A DNA stretch of 64,000 bases from Malaciobacter halophilus (GCF_002837275.1 NZ_NXIF01000006.1:1-64000); one strand, 5' to 3'; counted from the first letter of the stretch, positions 52,546 to 63,522 are shown. Program-made: numbers and translations. Notes: generated by a model from the sequence alone, not told the origin.

Positions 52546-52855
52546 CTTGATTATAGTAACCTCTGTTTTATTTATAAAATGATACAACAATAAGAACTAA
52601 AGATTCAAAAATATTACATATTGTAAAGTTTAGAAGCTTATGGTGCCAGATGATAACAATAACCCTAAAGCTAATTTGGCAACTGTGCCCTATTTTCAAA
52701 TAATTATAGCAAGAGTTTTTTTTAACTAACTTTCTTATTAGTAATTACCTTGATTATATTTTATAACGCTATTATAAATTTTTTTCTATTCGTTTATACA
52801 TTAAGTTATCGTTATCACCTGACTTCTATTTTTCTTTTTCTATTTTTCCTATTTT
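52546..52855. other. Intergenic stretch with imperfect inverted repeat
   Basis: This stretch has no convincing ORF. It contains CAGATGATAACAATAAC (52647-52663) and, 141 bases on, GTTATCGTTATCACCTG (52805-52821), which are complementary at 15 of 17 positions. The interior is AT-rich. It could be a small non-autonomous element or an IS scar, but no transposase or clear target duplication is visible. Confidence 0.4.
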
Positions 52856-53104
52856 TTATTTCTTAATAAGTCTATGCACAGTCCAAGCAGCTAAAATAGC
52901 CCCAAATAAAGTAAATACAACGCCCGGAACGAAACTATAAAAATTAATAGTTACATCTTTGGTCTTAACTGTTAGTTCGGTAAGTCCATTATCTGAACCG
53001 ACAAACATTAGGATAAAGCCACAAATAATACATAAGCAAGATGTGATAAACGATCCTCTAGCTGTTGTGATACTTATATCAACTGTTGTTTTTTCTCTTG
53101 ACAA
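52856..53104 (-). CDS. Small two-helix membrane protein, unknown
   Basis: The 82-residue protein has membrane segments at about 20-36 (FITSCLCIICGFILMFVG) and 58-76 (FVPGVVFTLFGAILAAWTV) with a polar loop between. Its sequence is less AT-rich than its neighbours, hinting at a different history. A GCTCCTAT element on the plus strand gives an AGGAGC ribosome-binding site on the minus strand. Function unknown. Confidence 0.6.
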   Translation of the reverse strand: MSREKTTVDISITTARGSFITSCLCIICGFILMFVGSDNGLTELTVKTKDVTINFYSFVPGVVFTLFGAILAAWTVHRLIKK

Positions 53105-53422
53105 TATAATGCTCCTATTAAAGAACTTAATTTTAGTGAAAACATAACTATTTATTAGTAATACATTATATATTAATTACCCATAAAATTACTTAATAGG
53201 ATTACATTTTTAATGTTATGATATTAAATTAGACAAAACCCTATAAATAGACATACTTTAATAAAATATCATGATACTCAAAAAGATGTTTAGAACTGAC
53301 ATTTTTATAAAGTTCAAGGCTAGAGCAAAATTTTTTGTGGGAGCATACTAAAGTATGTGAGTAAAAAAATTTCTGCGATAACGCAGAAATTTGTAAAAAG
53401 AGGCTGTTATAAACCTCTTTTT
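53105..53422. other. Palindrome-rich spacer downstream of guaB
   Basis: This 318-base stretch holds no gene. Hairpins are CATACT-AA-AGTATG (53344-53357), AAATTTCTGCG-ATAA-CGCAGAAATTT (53367-53392) and AAAAGAGG/CCTCTTTT (53396-53421). In addition GCAAAATTTTTT at 53325-53336 can pair, with one bulge, with 53363-53376, so two of the folds exclude each other. Confidence 0.6.
53367..53421 (-). terminator. Tandem terminator hairpins after guaB
   Basis: On the minus strand the guaB stop is followed by AAAAGAGG..CCTCTTTT (10-base loop), then a perfect 11-bp AAATTTCTGCG/CGCAGAAATTT hairpin with a following run of T. Two stems in a row should stop transcription efficiently. Confidence 0.7.
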
Positions 53423-54868
<1,446 letters not shown>

Positions 54869-54889
54869 TTAATATCCCCTTTTATAATA

Positions 54890-56251
54890 TTATTTCTTGT
54901 AATTTACACTCTTTTCTAATGATAAAGCGCCATCAAAAACAGTCTGTTCATCATATGCTTTACCAATTAATTGAACACCAACAGGCATTCCACTATTATC
55001 TTTTTGTACAGGCAATGAAATTGCAGGAAGTCCCGCTAAGTTTACAGAGATTGTATAAATATCACTTAAATACATATCAAGTGAAGTTTTAAAACTTCCA
55101 AACTCTACAGCTGTAGTTGGAGATACTGGAGAAAGTATTAAATCAGCCTCTTTAAAAATCTCTTCATATTCATCTTTTATAAGGTGTCTAACCTTTTGAG
55201 CTTTAATATAATACGCATCATAGTATCCAGAACTTAATACAAAAGAACCTAACATGATTCTTTTTTGTACCTCTTCACCAAAACCTTGTGATTTTGTTTG
55301 AGTGTACATATCTTTAAGACCTGCATCACCTTTTCTATTTCCATATCTTACACCATCAAATCTACTTAAGTTTGCACTAGCTTCTGCCGTTGCTACTATA
55401 TAATAAGAAGAAAGTATCTTTGAAGTGTCTACCATATTTTTATAAACAATTGTATGTCCCGCTTCTTTTAATGCAACAACAGCTTTATTAAAACCTTTTT
55501 TAACTTCATCACTTGCTTGTTCAATAAAGTTTTCAATAACTGCAATTGTCATCTTTCTATCGCTATTCAAATTTTGGCTAACTTTTGTGTATTCAACATT
55601 TGCAGAAGTTGAATCCATAGGGTCATTTCCAGAAATAATATCATATAATATTGCAGCGTCTTCAACATTTTGAGTTATTGGTCCACATTGGTCTAAAGAA
55701 GATGAATAAGCAGTAATTCCATATCTTGAAACTCTTCCATAAGTAGGTTTCATACCAACACAACCACAATAAGCAGCAGGTTGTCTAATACTTCCTCCTG
55801 TGTCAGTACCAAGTGCAGCAATTGCAATTCCACCAGCAACAGCAGCAGCACTACCACCACTACTTCCACCAGGAACTTTGCTATTATCAATAGGATTTAA
55901 AGTTTTACCATAACAAGAAGATTCAGTTGAGCTTCCCATTGCAAACTCATCCATATTAGTTCTACCAAAAGCACTTAATCCAGCTTTTTCAAGATTGTTA
56001 ATTACTGTAGCATTATAAGGAGATACATAACCTTTTAAAATATTACTAGAGCAAGTAATTTCCCAGTTTTTTACATTTATATTATCTTTAATAGCAATTG
56101 GTATTCCTTCACCTGAAGTTGAAATATCACTATTAGTTAATTGTTCTACATAAGCACCTATATTACTCTCATTTATTTTTGTTTTTAAGTCGTTTCTTAA
56201 ATCTCTTATTTCCTCACTACTAAGTTGTAGTGCTTCTTTTAGAGTTATCAA
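54890..56251 (-). CDS. gatA: Asp-tRNA(Asn)/Glu-tRNA(Gln) amidotransferase subunit A
   Basis: The 453-residue protein has the amidase signature: catalytic Lys in 'GIPIAIKDNINV', 'GGSSGGSAAAVAGGIAIAALGTDTGGSIRQPA' containing the cis-Ser and nucleophilic Ser, and 'MKPTYGRVSRYG'. With GatB and GatC it converts mis-acylated Glu-tRNA(Gln) or Asp-tRNA(Asn). The start is a TTG at 56251, six bases after AGGAG; no ATG fits better. GatB and GatC are outside the window. Confidence 0.96.
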   Translation of the reverse strand: MITLKEALQLSSEEIRDLRNDLKTKINESNIGAYVEQLTNSDISTSGEGIPIAIKDNINVKNWEITCSSNILKGYVSPYNATVINNLEKAGLSAFGRTNMDEFAMGSSTESSCYGKTLNPIDNSKVPGGSSGGSAAAVAGGIAIAALGTDTGGSIRQPAAYCGCVGMKPTYGRVSRYGITAYSSSLDQCGPITQNVEDAAILYDIISGNDPMDSTSANVEYTKVSQNLNSDRKMTIAVIENFIEQASDEVKKGFNKAVVALKEAGHTIVYKNMVDTSKILSSYYIVATAEASANLSRFDGVRYGNRKGDAGLKDMYTQTKSQGFGEEVQKRIMLGSFVLSSGYYDAYYIKAQKVRHLIKDEYEEIFKEADLILSPVSPTTAVEFGSFKTSLDMYLSDIYTISVNLAGLPAISLPVQKDNSGMPVGVQLIGKAYDEQTVFDGALSLEKSVNYKK

Positions 56252-56364
56252 TTATTGCTCCTAAAATTTGTTTACAAATATAGTATTACGCGGTATTATA
56301 TAAAAAAAATGATTAAATTCTAGTAAAGTAAAAAAAGAGTTGAAAAATTTATTTTTAGGTATAA

Positions 56365-56401
56365 AAAAAGGGGATAGAAGCAAAGCCTCTATCCCCTTTT
56401 T
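56365..56401 (-). terminator. Terminator of the alpha ribosomal operon
   Basis: AAAAAGGGGATAGA (56365-56378) and TCTATCCCCTTTTT (56388-56401) form a perfect 14-bp GC-containing stem with a 9-base loop, just past the rplQ stop on the minus strand. Confidence 0.9.
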
Positions 56402-56418
56402 AGTTATATGTTAAATAA

Positions 56419-56772
56419 TTATTTAACAAATGAGATGAATGCCATTTGAGTTGCATCACCTCTTCTAATTCTTGTTTTAACGATTGAAGTGTATCCACCA
56501 TTTCTTGTTTCAAATTGTGGAGCAATTTCGTTAATTAGTTTTTTAGTTGCTTCTTTATCTTGTAATGATGCAAATACTTGTCTGTGAGTATTTAAATCAG
56601 CATTTTTAGATACTGTAACTAATTTTTCAATATATCTTCTTAATTCTTTTGCTTTTGGAACAGTTGTTTCAATTTTTTCTCTTGTTATTAAAGCAATTGC
56701 CATGTTTTTTAACATTGCCTTTCTATGAGAAGATGTTCTATTTAGCTTTCTATAACCATGCTTATGTCTCAT
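56419..56772 (-). CDS. rplQ: 50S ribosomal protein L17
   Basis: The 117-residue protein begins [20 protein letters not shown], the universal L17 start, with '[26 protein letters not shown]' following. It belongs to the 50S subunit near the exit tunnel. It is the last gene of the alpha operon, 15 bases after rpoA. Confidence 0.97.
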   Translation of the reverse strand: MRHKHGYRKLNRTSSHRKAMLKNMAIALITREKIETTVPKAKELRRYIEKLVTVSKNADLNTHRQVFASLQDKEATKKLINEIAPQFETRNGGYTSIVKTRIRRGDATQMAFISFVK

Positions 56773-56787
56773 ATTAAACCTTTACTA

Positions 56788-57786
56788 CTATGCTTTTAAT
56801 TGTTCTAGCTTTCTTCTTAAAGCCGACGCAATATTTTCTGGAAGTGTATTATCAATTGGGAAACCTAAGTTTTCTAATTTTTCAGAGATTTCATCAAAAG
56901 ATTTTTTCCCTAAATTTTTGATATTTTTAACTTCTACTTCACTCATAAGTACTAATTCACCTAAGTATTTTAACCCTGCTCTATCTAAAGAGTTAAAACT
57001 TCTAGCACTTAAATTTAAATCATCAATTTTTACAATTAAGTCTTTTAACTCTACTGGCTCTTCACCAGCATCATTAACTGTTACTTCTGATAAATCAAAC
57101 ACTTTATTGAATACTGACATTTGAGAGTACATTACAGACACTGCTTCTTTAAACGCAGTGATTGGTGTAATTTGACCATTTGTCTGTACTGTAAATACAG
57201 CTTTTTCAAAGTTTGGATTATCTTCAACTAACATTTTTTCAATATCATAAACAACTTTTTTTACTGGCGTGAAAAACGCATCAATAGGAATATAATCAGG
57301 TCCAACAATCTCTCTAATATCTTCAGAAGGCATATAACCAATACCTTTTTGAATAACAATTGAGAAAGTTAAATTACAATCACTATTAATTGTAGCTAAG
57401 TGTGCTTCAGGACTAACAACTTCAACATCTGCATTAGCTAAATCAGCACCCTTAATCTCTTTTGGTCCATCAAAAGAGTACTCAACTACAACTTGATCTT
57501 CATCACTATTGATTTTAAACTTAATATTTTTAAGATTAATAATAAAAATAGCTATATCTTCAAGCATACCTCTTAAAGAATCAAATTCATGATTAGCACC
57601 TTCTATTTTCACTGCAATTGGAGCGTATCCAATTGAGCTACTTAATAGAAGTCTTCTTAAAGGGTGAGCTAAAGTTATTGCAAAACCACTCTCAAATGGA
57701 TATGCTGATATTTTAGCTTCAGTTTCACTGATAGCTTCTATTTCAACTTCTGTCGGTAAAAACGGTGTGTCTGCAAACTTTTTCAT
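56788..57786 (-). CDS. rpoA: RNA polymerase alpha subunit
   Basis: The 332-residue protein has the N-terminal dimerisation domain ('FAITLAHPLRRLLLSSSIGYAPIAVKIEG') and the C-terminal DNA/activator domain with 'LSARSFNSLDRAGLKYLGELV' and 'NLGKKSFDEISEKLENLGF'. It is full length. It lies between rpsD and rplQ in the usual alpha-operon place. Confidence 0.97.
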   Translation of the reverse strand: MKKFADTPFLPTEVEIEAISETEAKISAYPFESGFAITLAHPLRRLLLSSSIGYAPIAVKIEGANHEFDSLRGMLEDIAIFIINLKNIKFKINSDEDQVVVEYSFDGPKEIKGADLANADVEVVSPEAHLATINSDCNLTFSIVIQKGIGYMPSEDIREIVGPDYIPIDAFFTPVKKVVYDIEKMLVEDNPNFEKAVFTVQTNGQITPITAFKEAVSVMYSQMSVFNKVFDLSEVTVNDAGEEPVELKDLIVKIDDLNLSARSFNSLDRAGLKYLGELVLMSEVEVKNIKNLGKKSFDEISEKLENLGFPIDNTLPENIASALRRKLEQLKA

Positions 57787-57801
57787 ATGCTACCTTATTT
57801 A

Positions 57802-58428
57802 TTATTTAGAATATAACTCTACAATTAATCTTTCTTCAACAGGAATAACTACTTCTTCTCTTGTAGGAATTCTTGTAAAAATACCAAATACTTTATCTTT
57901 ATCTACATCTACCCAGTCAACCATACCAGTTTGGTTTGTTAACTCTAATGCTCTAACAATTTGTGGGTTAGTTTTAGATTTGTCTTTAATTTCAATTTTT
58001 TGTCCAGGTTTTACAATATAAGAAGGAATATCTAATTTTTTTCCATCTACTAAAACGTGTCCATGAGTTGTAAATTGTCTAGCATTTGCTCTAGTTGTAG
58101 CAAATCCCATTCTATATACAACATTATCTAATCTTTGCTCAATTAATGAAATAAGGTTTGCCCCTGTGTTTCCATCTCTTCTTGCAGCTTCTTTAAAGTA
58201 TTTTCTGAATTGTTTTTCAGATACACCATAAAGATATTTAGCTTTTTGTTTTTCTCTTAACTGTAAACCATACTCAGAGATTTTTGCTCTTCTTTGTCCG
58301 TGTTGTCCTGGAGCGTATGGTCTTTTTTCTAATGCAGATTTTCCGTTAAGTCTTCTCTCACCTTTTAATCCAAGGTCTGCATCTAATCTTCTTTCAATTT
58401 TTTCTACTGGTCCTCTATATCTTGCCAT
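57802..58428 (-). CDS. rpsD: 30S ribosomal protein S4
   Basis: The 208-residue protein has '[28 protein letters not shown]' and an S4 RNA-binding domain with '[33 protein letters not shown]'. The N-terminal zinc cysteines are absent, as in many bacteria. S4 starts 30S assembly and in enterobacteria represses this operon. Spacing to rpsK is 10 bases. Confidence 0.97.
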   Translation of the reverse strand: MARYRGPVEKIERRLDADLGLKGERRLNGKSALEKRPYAPGQHGQRRAKISEYGLQLREKQKAKYLYGVSEKQFRKYFKEAARRDGNTGANLISLIEQRLDNVVYRMGFATTRANARQFTTHGHVLVDGKKLDIPSYIVKPGQKIEIKDKSKTNPQIVRALELTNQTGMVDWVDVDKDKVFGIFTRIPTREEVVIPVEERLIVELYSK

Positions 58429-58438
58429 TACCTACTCC

Positions 58439-58831
58439 TTACACTCTTCTTCTCTTAGGAGGTCTACAACCATTGTGTGGTAGTGGTGTAACATCCTTTA
58501 ACCATGTAACTCTGATACCTTCCATAGCACCAACTGATTTAACTGCTGTATCTCTTCCTGAACCTGGTCCTTGAATTTTGATACCAACATTTTTAATTCC
58601 GTGTTCCATAGCTTTAGTCATTGCATCTTCTACTGCTTGTTGTGCAGCAAATGGAGTAGATTTTTTAGAACCTTTGAAACCTAAGTTTCCAGCACTTGAC
58701 CATGCGATTGCATTACCTGCATTATCACTTACTGTTACCATTGTATTGTTGAATGTTGCTGCAATGTGTACGATTCCGTCAGCAATATTCTTTTTTACTA
58801 TTTTTTTTCTAGTTACTTTTCTTTTTGCCAT
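58439..58831 (-). CDS. rpsK: 30S ribosomal protein S11
   Basis: The 130-residue protein has '[29 protein letters not shown]' and the C-terminal '[18 protein letters not shown]'. The 'PHNG' step is the site of isoaspartate modification in relatives. It forms the 30S platform. Nine bases separate it from rpsM. Confidence 0.97.
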   Translation of the reverse strand: MAKRKVTRKKIVKKNIADGIVHIAATFNNTMVTVSDNAGNAIAWSSAGNLGFKGSKKSTPFAAQQAVEDAMTKAMEHGIKNVGIKIQGPGSGRDTAVKSVGAMEGIRVTWLKDVTPLPHNGCRPPKRRRV

Positions 58832-58840
58832 CAGTTATCC

Positions 58841-59209
58841 TTATTTCGCTGCTGCACCAACAGTTCTCTTTTTACCTTTTCTAGTTCTAGCATTAGTTTT
58901 AGTCTTTTGCCCTCTACAAGGTAAACCTTTTCTATGTCTTAAACCTCTATATGAACCTAAATCCATAAGTGCTTTAATATCCATTGCAACTTTTTTTCTA
59001 AGATCACCCTCAACCATATAGTTTTTTTGGATTTCTTGTCTAATTGCTGCCGCTTCATCTTCTGTTAACTCGTGTGCTCTTTTGTTATAGTCAACTCCAA
59101 CAGCGTCTAAGATTAATCTAGAGTTATGTAAACCAATACCATAAATGTATGTTAATGCATACTCCATTCTTTTTTTATTTGGTAAATCAACACCTGCAAT
59201 TCTAGCCAT
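58841..59209 (-). CDS. rpsM: 30S ribosomal protein S13
   Basis: The 122-residue protein begins '[25 protein letters not shown]' and ends with the basic '[15 protein letters not shown]' tail. S13 sits in the 30S head and contacts 50S. It follows rpmJ by 6 bases. Confidence 0.97.
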   Translation of the reverse strand: MARIAGVDLPNKKRMEYALTYIYGIGLHNSRLILDAVGVDYNKRAHELTEDEAAAIRQEIQKNYMVEGDLRKKVAMDIKALMDLGSYRGLRHRKGLPCRGQKTKTNARTRKGKKRTVGAAAK

Positions 59210-59215
59210 GTCTTT

Positions 59216-59329
59216 TTATCCTTGTCTTTGTTTGTGTTTTTTGTTATCGCAAATTACTCTTACGATCCCTTTTCTTTTGATAACTTTACATTTATCACAC
59301 ATTTTTTTAACTGAAGCTCTTACTTTCAT
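59216..59329 (-). CDS. rpmJ: 50S ribosomal protein L36
   Basis: A 37-codon ORF from ATG 59329 to TAA 59216 reads [20 protein letters not shown], with Cys11/Cys14 and the later Cys27/His pattern of zinc-type L36. It is the head of the alpha operon. infA, which precedes rpmJ in many bacteria, is absent here. Confidence 0.96.
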   Translation of the reverse strand: MKVRASVKKMCDKCKVIKRKGIVRVICDNKKHKQRQG

Positions 59330-59695
59330 AAGCCTGTCCTCTTTTTTGTGTTATTTACCACTTTCCAACAGGGAAGAACTACACTTGAAAAAAGCAAACT
59401 GCTTTGCTTTTTCGTAGTTCGCCCCGATTTTTTATATTGCATTGCAATAAAAATCGGCGGAGCCTAAGCTGAAACAACCTTATATCAATAATTGATAAGG
59501 GCTATTTGCTTTTTTCTGATTCTGCCCAACTCTTTATAAAACACAAATATTTTATAAAAAATTCCTTTTTGGTCGAAAAATGGAATTGGATTATATTTAA
59601 TCTTTACTTAAAGTATGTTGAATTAACTATACAAACTGTTAATTTAACTTAAATTACTCTTTTTTTTGCTAAAATTTTTGAAAAAAGGAAATAGC
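59330..59695. other. Leader region of the alpha operon with two large palindromes
   Basis: No gene is present in these 366 bases. Hairpin A has GAACTAC/GTAGTTC outer arms (59376-59382, 59414-59420) enclosing GAAAAAAGCAAA/TTTGCTTTTTC (59387-59413). Hairpin B has CCGATTTT/AAAATCGG (59424-59431, 59450-59457) enclosing TATTGCA/TGCAATA. They lie 50-130 bases upstream of rpmJ. The rest up to the HIT gene is AT-rich and holds both divergent promoters. Confidence 0.6.
59376..59457. repeat. Paired palindromic hairpins upstream of rpmJ
   Basis: Two adjacent long palindromes separated by GCC form an 82-base highly structured unit, with a GC content above the surrounding DNA in the stem bases. It could be an operon leader structure, or an intergenic palindromic repeat of the genome. 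Confidence 0.6.
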
Positions 59696-60061
59696 ATGGC
59701 ATACTTATATGAAAATGATTTAATATATATAGATATTGAAAAAAGTGAAATTCCATGGCTAAAAATCTTTACAAAAGATGATTTTAAAGAGTTTAGTCAG
59801 TGTCCTCAAGAAGTAAAAACACAAATTTGGGAAAAACTTGATATTATTGAAAAAGAGATGATTGAATACTTTAATCCAGAAAAAATCAACATTGCATCTT
59901 TTGGAAACTATGTTCCACACGTTCATTTTCATATTATGGCAAGATTTAAACAAGACTCATATTTTCCTGAGCCTATGTGGGGGAAAAAACAAAGAGAACC
60001 TAGTTTGGTTTTACCTTCATTTGAAGATTTTTATACTATTTTAAAAGATAAGCTAATATAA
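59696..60061 (+). CDS. HIT-family hydrolase
   Basis: ATG 59696 follows AAAAAAGGA and is chosen over ATG 59666, giving 121 residues. The histidine triad reads 'PHVHFHIMARF' near residues 77-87 (HxHxH), and the front 'IYIDIEKSEIPWLKIF' matches HIT relatives. HIT proteins hydrolyse nucleotide phosphoramidates or dinucleoside polyphosphates. It is divergent from the alpha operon. Confidence 0.88.
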   Translation: MAYLYENDLIYIDIEKSEIPWLKIFTKDDFKEFSQCPQEVKTQIWEKLDIIEKEMIEYFNPEKINIASFGNYVPHVHFHIMARFKQDSYFPEPMWGKKQREPSLVLPSFEDFYTILKDKLI

Positions 60062-60071
60062 CTTATCTTTT
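60043..60071. terminator. Bidirectional terminator between the HIT and DHH genes
   Basis: AAAAGATAAG / CTTATCTTTT with a 9-base loop is a perfect 10-bp stem spanning both convergent stop codons. Confidence 0.75.
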
Positions 60072-60999
60072 AACCATCAGCATTTATTTTAACTATTAAC
60101 TCTTCTAAAACTTTTTGTGCATCTTCATGGCTTGGTTGACAACCACCAGCGGCTTTATGCCCTCCTCCTTCATATTTAAGCATCAATTCACCTACATTTG
60201 TTTTAGATGTTTTATTTATAATTGATTTTCCAGTACTATAAACTACATTTTGTTTATCTTTTCCCCATACTGCATGAATAGAGATATTTGCTTCAGGATA
60301 CATTGCATAAACCATAAATCTATTTCCTGGATATATTATCTCTTCATCTTTATAATCAATTACTAGTAAATTTTTATGTACAGTTGTACATCTTTTAAGT
60401 TGTTCTTTAAACTGCTCTTCATATTTAAAATATAAATCAACTCTCTCTTTTACATCAGGTAATGCTAAAATATCATCAATATTATGGTCTTTACAATAGT
60501 CAATTAAATCCATCATTAATTGGTAGTTTGAAACTCTAAAATCTCTAAATCTTCCAAGACCTGTTCTACTATCCATTAAAAAACTTAAAAGTTCCCAACC
60601 TTTAGGATTTAAAATATCTTCTTTTGTAAAAGCTGCACTATCTGCTTTATTTGCTGCATCCATCATAGGTTTAAATTTTGATGGGAACTTTTCATCTGCA
60701 CCATAATATCTATACACAACTTCTGCTGCACTTGGAGCATCTGCATCAATTATATGATTCTGTTTTTTCTCATTTCTTAAGGTTTCACTAAAATGATGGT
60801 CAAATGCTAAATATACACCATCTACATAAGGTAAGTTCGTAGTTATATCTGTTGATTTTATCTCTATTTTACCATCTTGCATATCTTTAGGGTGAACAAA
60901 AGTTATTTCATCTACAATATCAAGGTATTTTAAAAGAGTTCCACAAACTAAACCATCCATATCACTTCTAGTTACTAGTCTATACTTATTTTCTGCCAT
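60070..60999 (-). CDS. DHH-family phosphoesterase
   Basis: ATG 60999, six bases after GGGA, is preferred over ATG 61014, giving 309 residues. Metal motifs are 'RSDMDGLVCGTLL' (DxD), 'LAFDHHFSET' (DHH) and 'DADAPSAAEVV'; the C-terminal DHHA1-type 'KYEGGGHKAAGGCQ' motif closes the substrate site. Relatives cleave oligoribonucleotides, cyclic dinucleotides or polyphosphate; the exact substrate is not evident. Confidence 0.9.
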   Translation of the reverse strand: MAENKYRLVTRSDMDGLVCGTLLKYLDIVDEITFVHPKDMQDGKIEIKSTDITTNLPYVDGVYLAFDHHFSETLRNEKKQNHIIDADAPSAAEVVYRYYGADEKFPSKFKPMMDAANKADSAAFTKEDILNPKGWELLSFLMDSRTGLGRFRDFRVSNYQLMMDLIDYCKDHNIDDILALPDVKERVDLYFKYEEQFKEQLKRCTTVHKNLLVIDYKDEEIIYPGNRFMVYAMYPEANISIHAVWGKDKQNVVYSTGKSIINKTSKTNVGELMLKYEGGGHKAAGGCQPSHEDAQKVLEELIVKINADG

Positions 61000-61077
61000 A
61001 ACATTCCCATACATTTAATTATTTTGAAAAATTTTATCATAATTTAAATAAATTTGAACTATTGGTATATGTATCAA

Positions 61078-62331
61078 TTAAAATAAAACATCTTCTTGTT
61101 TTTGTTCTGAATTTTTATTTATTTTTTCTGTTTTAAATTCCAAATATGGAGTAATTACTTTATGAAAACTTACATTTTTTGTAAAATCTTCTTTTGCAGT
61201 AATTTTATTTATTATAGTTTCCATTGATTCAATATTTTTTACTACTAATTCTTCTTCTAATTCGGCATAAGTACTTAATAAAGAATCAAATGCAAAATGA
61301 TAATGATACGCAAGTTTTCCTTTATCATTTAAAAGTTTTTTGATAAATACCCATCTATCAAAAATAATAGACCAAGCTTTTTTTTGCTCAGTAGTCACAC
61401 ATAGTTGATTTATAATTTTTTTCCATCTAAATAATGCAAAATATGCTTGATGACTCGACCATAACTCTCTTATCCACCAATCTTCATATTTTGGGAAGCC
61501 TGGAAATCTTTTTTCAACTGGTTTTTCTATTTTAATATTTTTTGTTTTTAAAAGTTTATTACTTAAGGTTTTCATTGTTGATTGAATATCAAGAAGTTCT
61601 TGTTTTTTTGTATTTTTATCAGCTTGTTTAAGTTGTAGTAGTTCTTCTTGTTCTTTATATGACTCTTCAATCTTTTTTATTTTTTCTTTTTTTTCTTCTT
61701 CCAAGTCTTTTTGTTTTTGCAAAGCTTTTTCATTCATACTTTTAATATGCTCTTGAATATTGGATTTTAAAACATAAAAATGAAGCACAACAATAGGAAT
61801 TAAAAAATCTATTGTTTGAAACTCTTGCAAATTTTCATCTTCAATTTGCTCTTTTATAGCTTTAAACTCACTTTTAATATCCTCTAATTTAGCATGAAAC
61901 TCTTCTAGCTCAAAAAGATTTAATTCTAAAGATTTTTCAGCCATTTCAAATAGCTCTTTATCTTCAAACTCAATCCCTTCAGGTAATTCATCTAAAATTC
62001 TTAAAACTTCAAGTTTTTTATCACTACTTTCTTCTTTGTTTAGTTTTATTCGTGAAGGCTGGGCATCAAAATATTTTTTTCGCTCTGTCAAAATTGCAAG
62101 TTGCTCTTTTTCTCTTAAGGCTTCTCCTTCAATTGATTGAAGTTTTTCTAACATACTTTTATATTTTTCTACTAATTGTGTTGCTAATTCAAGTGAATTT
62201 TCAGCAGATGCTAAACCCATACGAGAAAGTTTATTTACACCTGTTTCATGGTTTTTAATCTGTCTTTCTTGTAATGCAATTTTTATTTCATTCTCTTTGA
62301 TGAGCTCTTCTAAAGCAATGATACTTTCCAT
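61078..62331 (-). CDS. Coiled-coil protein of unknown function
   Basis: The 417-residue protein is mostly Lys/Glu/Leu-rich coiled coil (about 1-110, 195-260) with a short hydrophobic stretch near 165-185 (FLIPIVVLHFYVL). A Trp-rich C-terminal segment follows ('YEDWWIRELWSSHQAYFALFRWKKII') and then a charged tail. The Trp-rich part looks like a conserved binding domain. I do not recognise the family; the gene seems to be transcribed on its own. Confidence 0.65.
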   Translation of the reverse strand: MESIIALEELIKENEIKIALQERQIKNHETGVNKLSRMGLASAENSLELATQLVEKYKSMLEKLQSIEGEALREKEQLAILTERKKYFDAQPSRIKLNKEESSDKKLEVLRILDELPEGIEFEDKELFEMAEKSLELNLFELEEFHAKLEDIKSEFKAIKEQIEDENLQEFQTIDFLIPIVVLHFYVLKSNIQEHIKSMNEKALQKQKDLEEEKKEKIKKIEESYKEQEELLQLKQADKNTKKQELLDIQSTMKTLSNKLLKTKNIKIEKPVEKRFPGFPKYEDWWIRELWSSHQAYFALFRWKKIINQLCVTTEQKKAWSIIFDRWVFIKKLLNDKGKLAYHYHFAFDSLLSTYAELEEELVVKNIESMETIINKITAKEDFTKNVSFHKVITPYLEFKTEKINKNSEQKQEDVLF

Positions 62332-62435
62332 TTTAATTACCTTTTAAAGATTTTATCTAAATTTATATCAAAAGAGTAAATTATATCAATAAAAATTTAA
62401 AAAATGAAACTAAAGATTTATAATAAGTTATTTTT

Positions 62436-62462
62436 ATAAATAAGAGAAAATCTCTTATTTAT
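62436..62462 (-). terminator. Terminator at the end of leuB
   Basis: ATAAATAAGAGA / TCTCTTATTTAT with an AAA loop is a 12-bp perfect stem covering the leuB stop codon, with T-rich sequence after it on the minus strand. Confidence 0.7.
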
Positions 62463-63522
62463 TTATATAGTTTGCGATAATATCACCCATTTCTGAAGTT
62501 GTAACAACCTCTTTAGCATCATATGCTGCTAAATCTTTTGTTCGATAACCATCTTTTAGTGCTTTTTTTATTGCTGTATCAATTTTATTTGCTGCTTCAA
62601 TCTCATTTAAAGAGTATCTTAACATCATTGCAGCAGATTCAATTGTAGCAATTGGATTTGCAATTCCTTGTCCAGCTATATCAGGAGCTGAACCATGAAT
62701 TGGCTCATAAATTGCTGTTTTATCTCCAGTTGAAGCACTTGGTAATAACCCAATAGAACCAACAACCATAGAAGCTGTATCAGATAAAATATCTCCAAAA
62801 ATATTTCCAGTTACAATAACATCAAACTGTTTTGGATTTCTTACAAGTTGCATTGCGGCATTATCAACATACATATGAGAAAGTTCAACTTCTGGATAAT
62901 CACGTGCTACTTCTTCCATAGTATCTCTCCATAATTGAGAAACTTCTAAAACATTAGCTTTATCAACAGAACAAACTCTTTTATCTCTTTTCATTGCTAA
63001 TTCAAATGCTTGCTTACCAATTCTTTCAATTTCTGGTTTTGTATATACCATAGTGTTGTAAGCTTTGAAACCGTCATTTTCTCTAGGCTTTCCAAAATAG
63101 ATTCCACCAATAAGCTCTCTTACAATCATAATATCAACACCTTCAATAACTTCAGGTTTAAGTGTTGAAGCATTAACTAACTCATCATAAATAATTGCTG
63201 GTCTTAAGTTTGCATAAACTTCCATAGCTTCTCTAAATTTTAAAAGTCCAGTTTCAGGTCTTTTATCCCTTGGTAAAGTATCCCATTTTTCTCCACCTAT
63301 TGCTCCAAATAGACAAGCATCAGAGTTTAGTACTCCTTGAACTGTTTCATTAGGTAAAGGTTCTCCTGTAACATCAATAGCAATACCACCCATTAAGTAC
63401 TCTTTGTACTCTAAAGAGAAGCCACAAGAGTAAGATACTGCATCTAAAACCTTAATTGCTTCATCTACAATCTCTGGTCCTATACCGTCACCTTTGATAA
63501 TTGAAATATTATAGTTTTTCAT
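62455..63522 (-). CDS. leuB: 3-isopropylmalate dehydrogenase
   Basis: The 355-residue protein has '[19 protein letters not shown]', '[24 protein letters not shown]', 'YANLRPAI', '[13 protein letters not shown]' (catalytic Lys), '[29 protein letters not shown]' and '[18 protein letters not shown]'. It oxidises and decarboxylates 3-isopropylmalate in leucine synthesis using NAD+. It overlaps the leuD stop codon by one base. Confidence 0.97.
   Translation of the reverse strand: MKNYNISIIKGDGIGPEIVDEAIKVLDAVSYSCGFSLEYKEYLMGGIAIDVTGEPLPNETVQGVLNSDACLFGAIGGEKWDTLPRDKRPETGLLKFREAMEVYANLRPAIIYDELVNASTLKPEVIEGVDIMIVRELIGGIYFGKPRENDGFKAYNTMVYTKPEIERIGKQAFELAMKRDKRVCSVDKANVLEVSQLWRDTMEEVARDYPEVELSHMYVDNAAMQLVRNPKQFDVIVTGNIFGDILSDTASMVVGSIGLLPSASTGDKTAIYEPIHGSAPDIAGQGIANPIATIESAAMMLRYSLNEIEAANKIDTAIKKALKDGYRTKDLAAYDAKEVVTTSEMGDIIANYINK

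Noticed and set aside
52640-52700. Possible riboswitch upstream of the 52201-52545 gene
   Set aside because: The GGTGCC..GGCAACTGTGCC words do not match any riboswitch core I know (fluoride, cobalamin, TPP, ZTP were considered), and the orientation does not fit a leader well.
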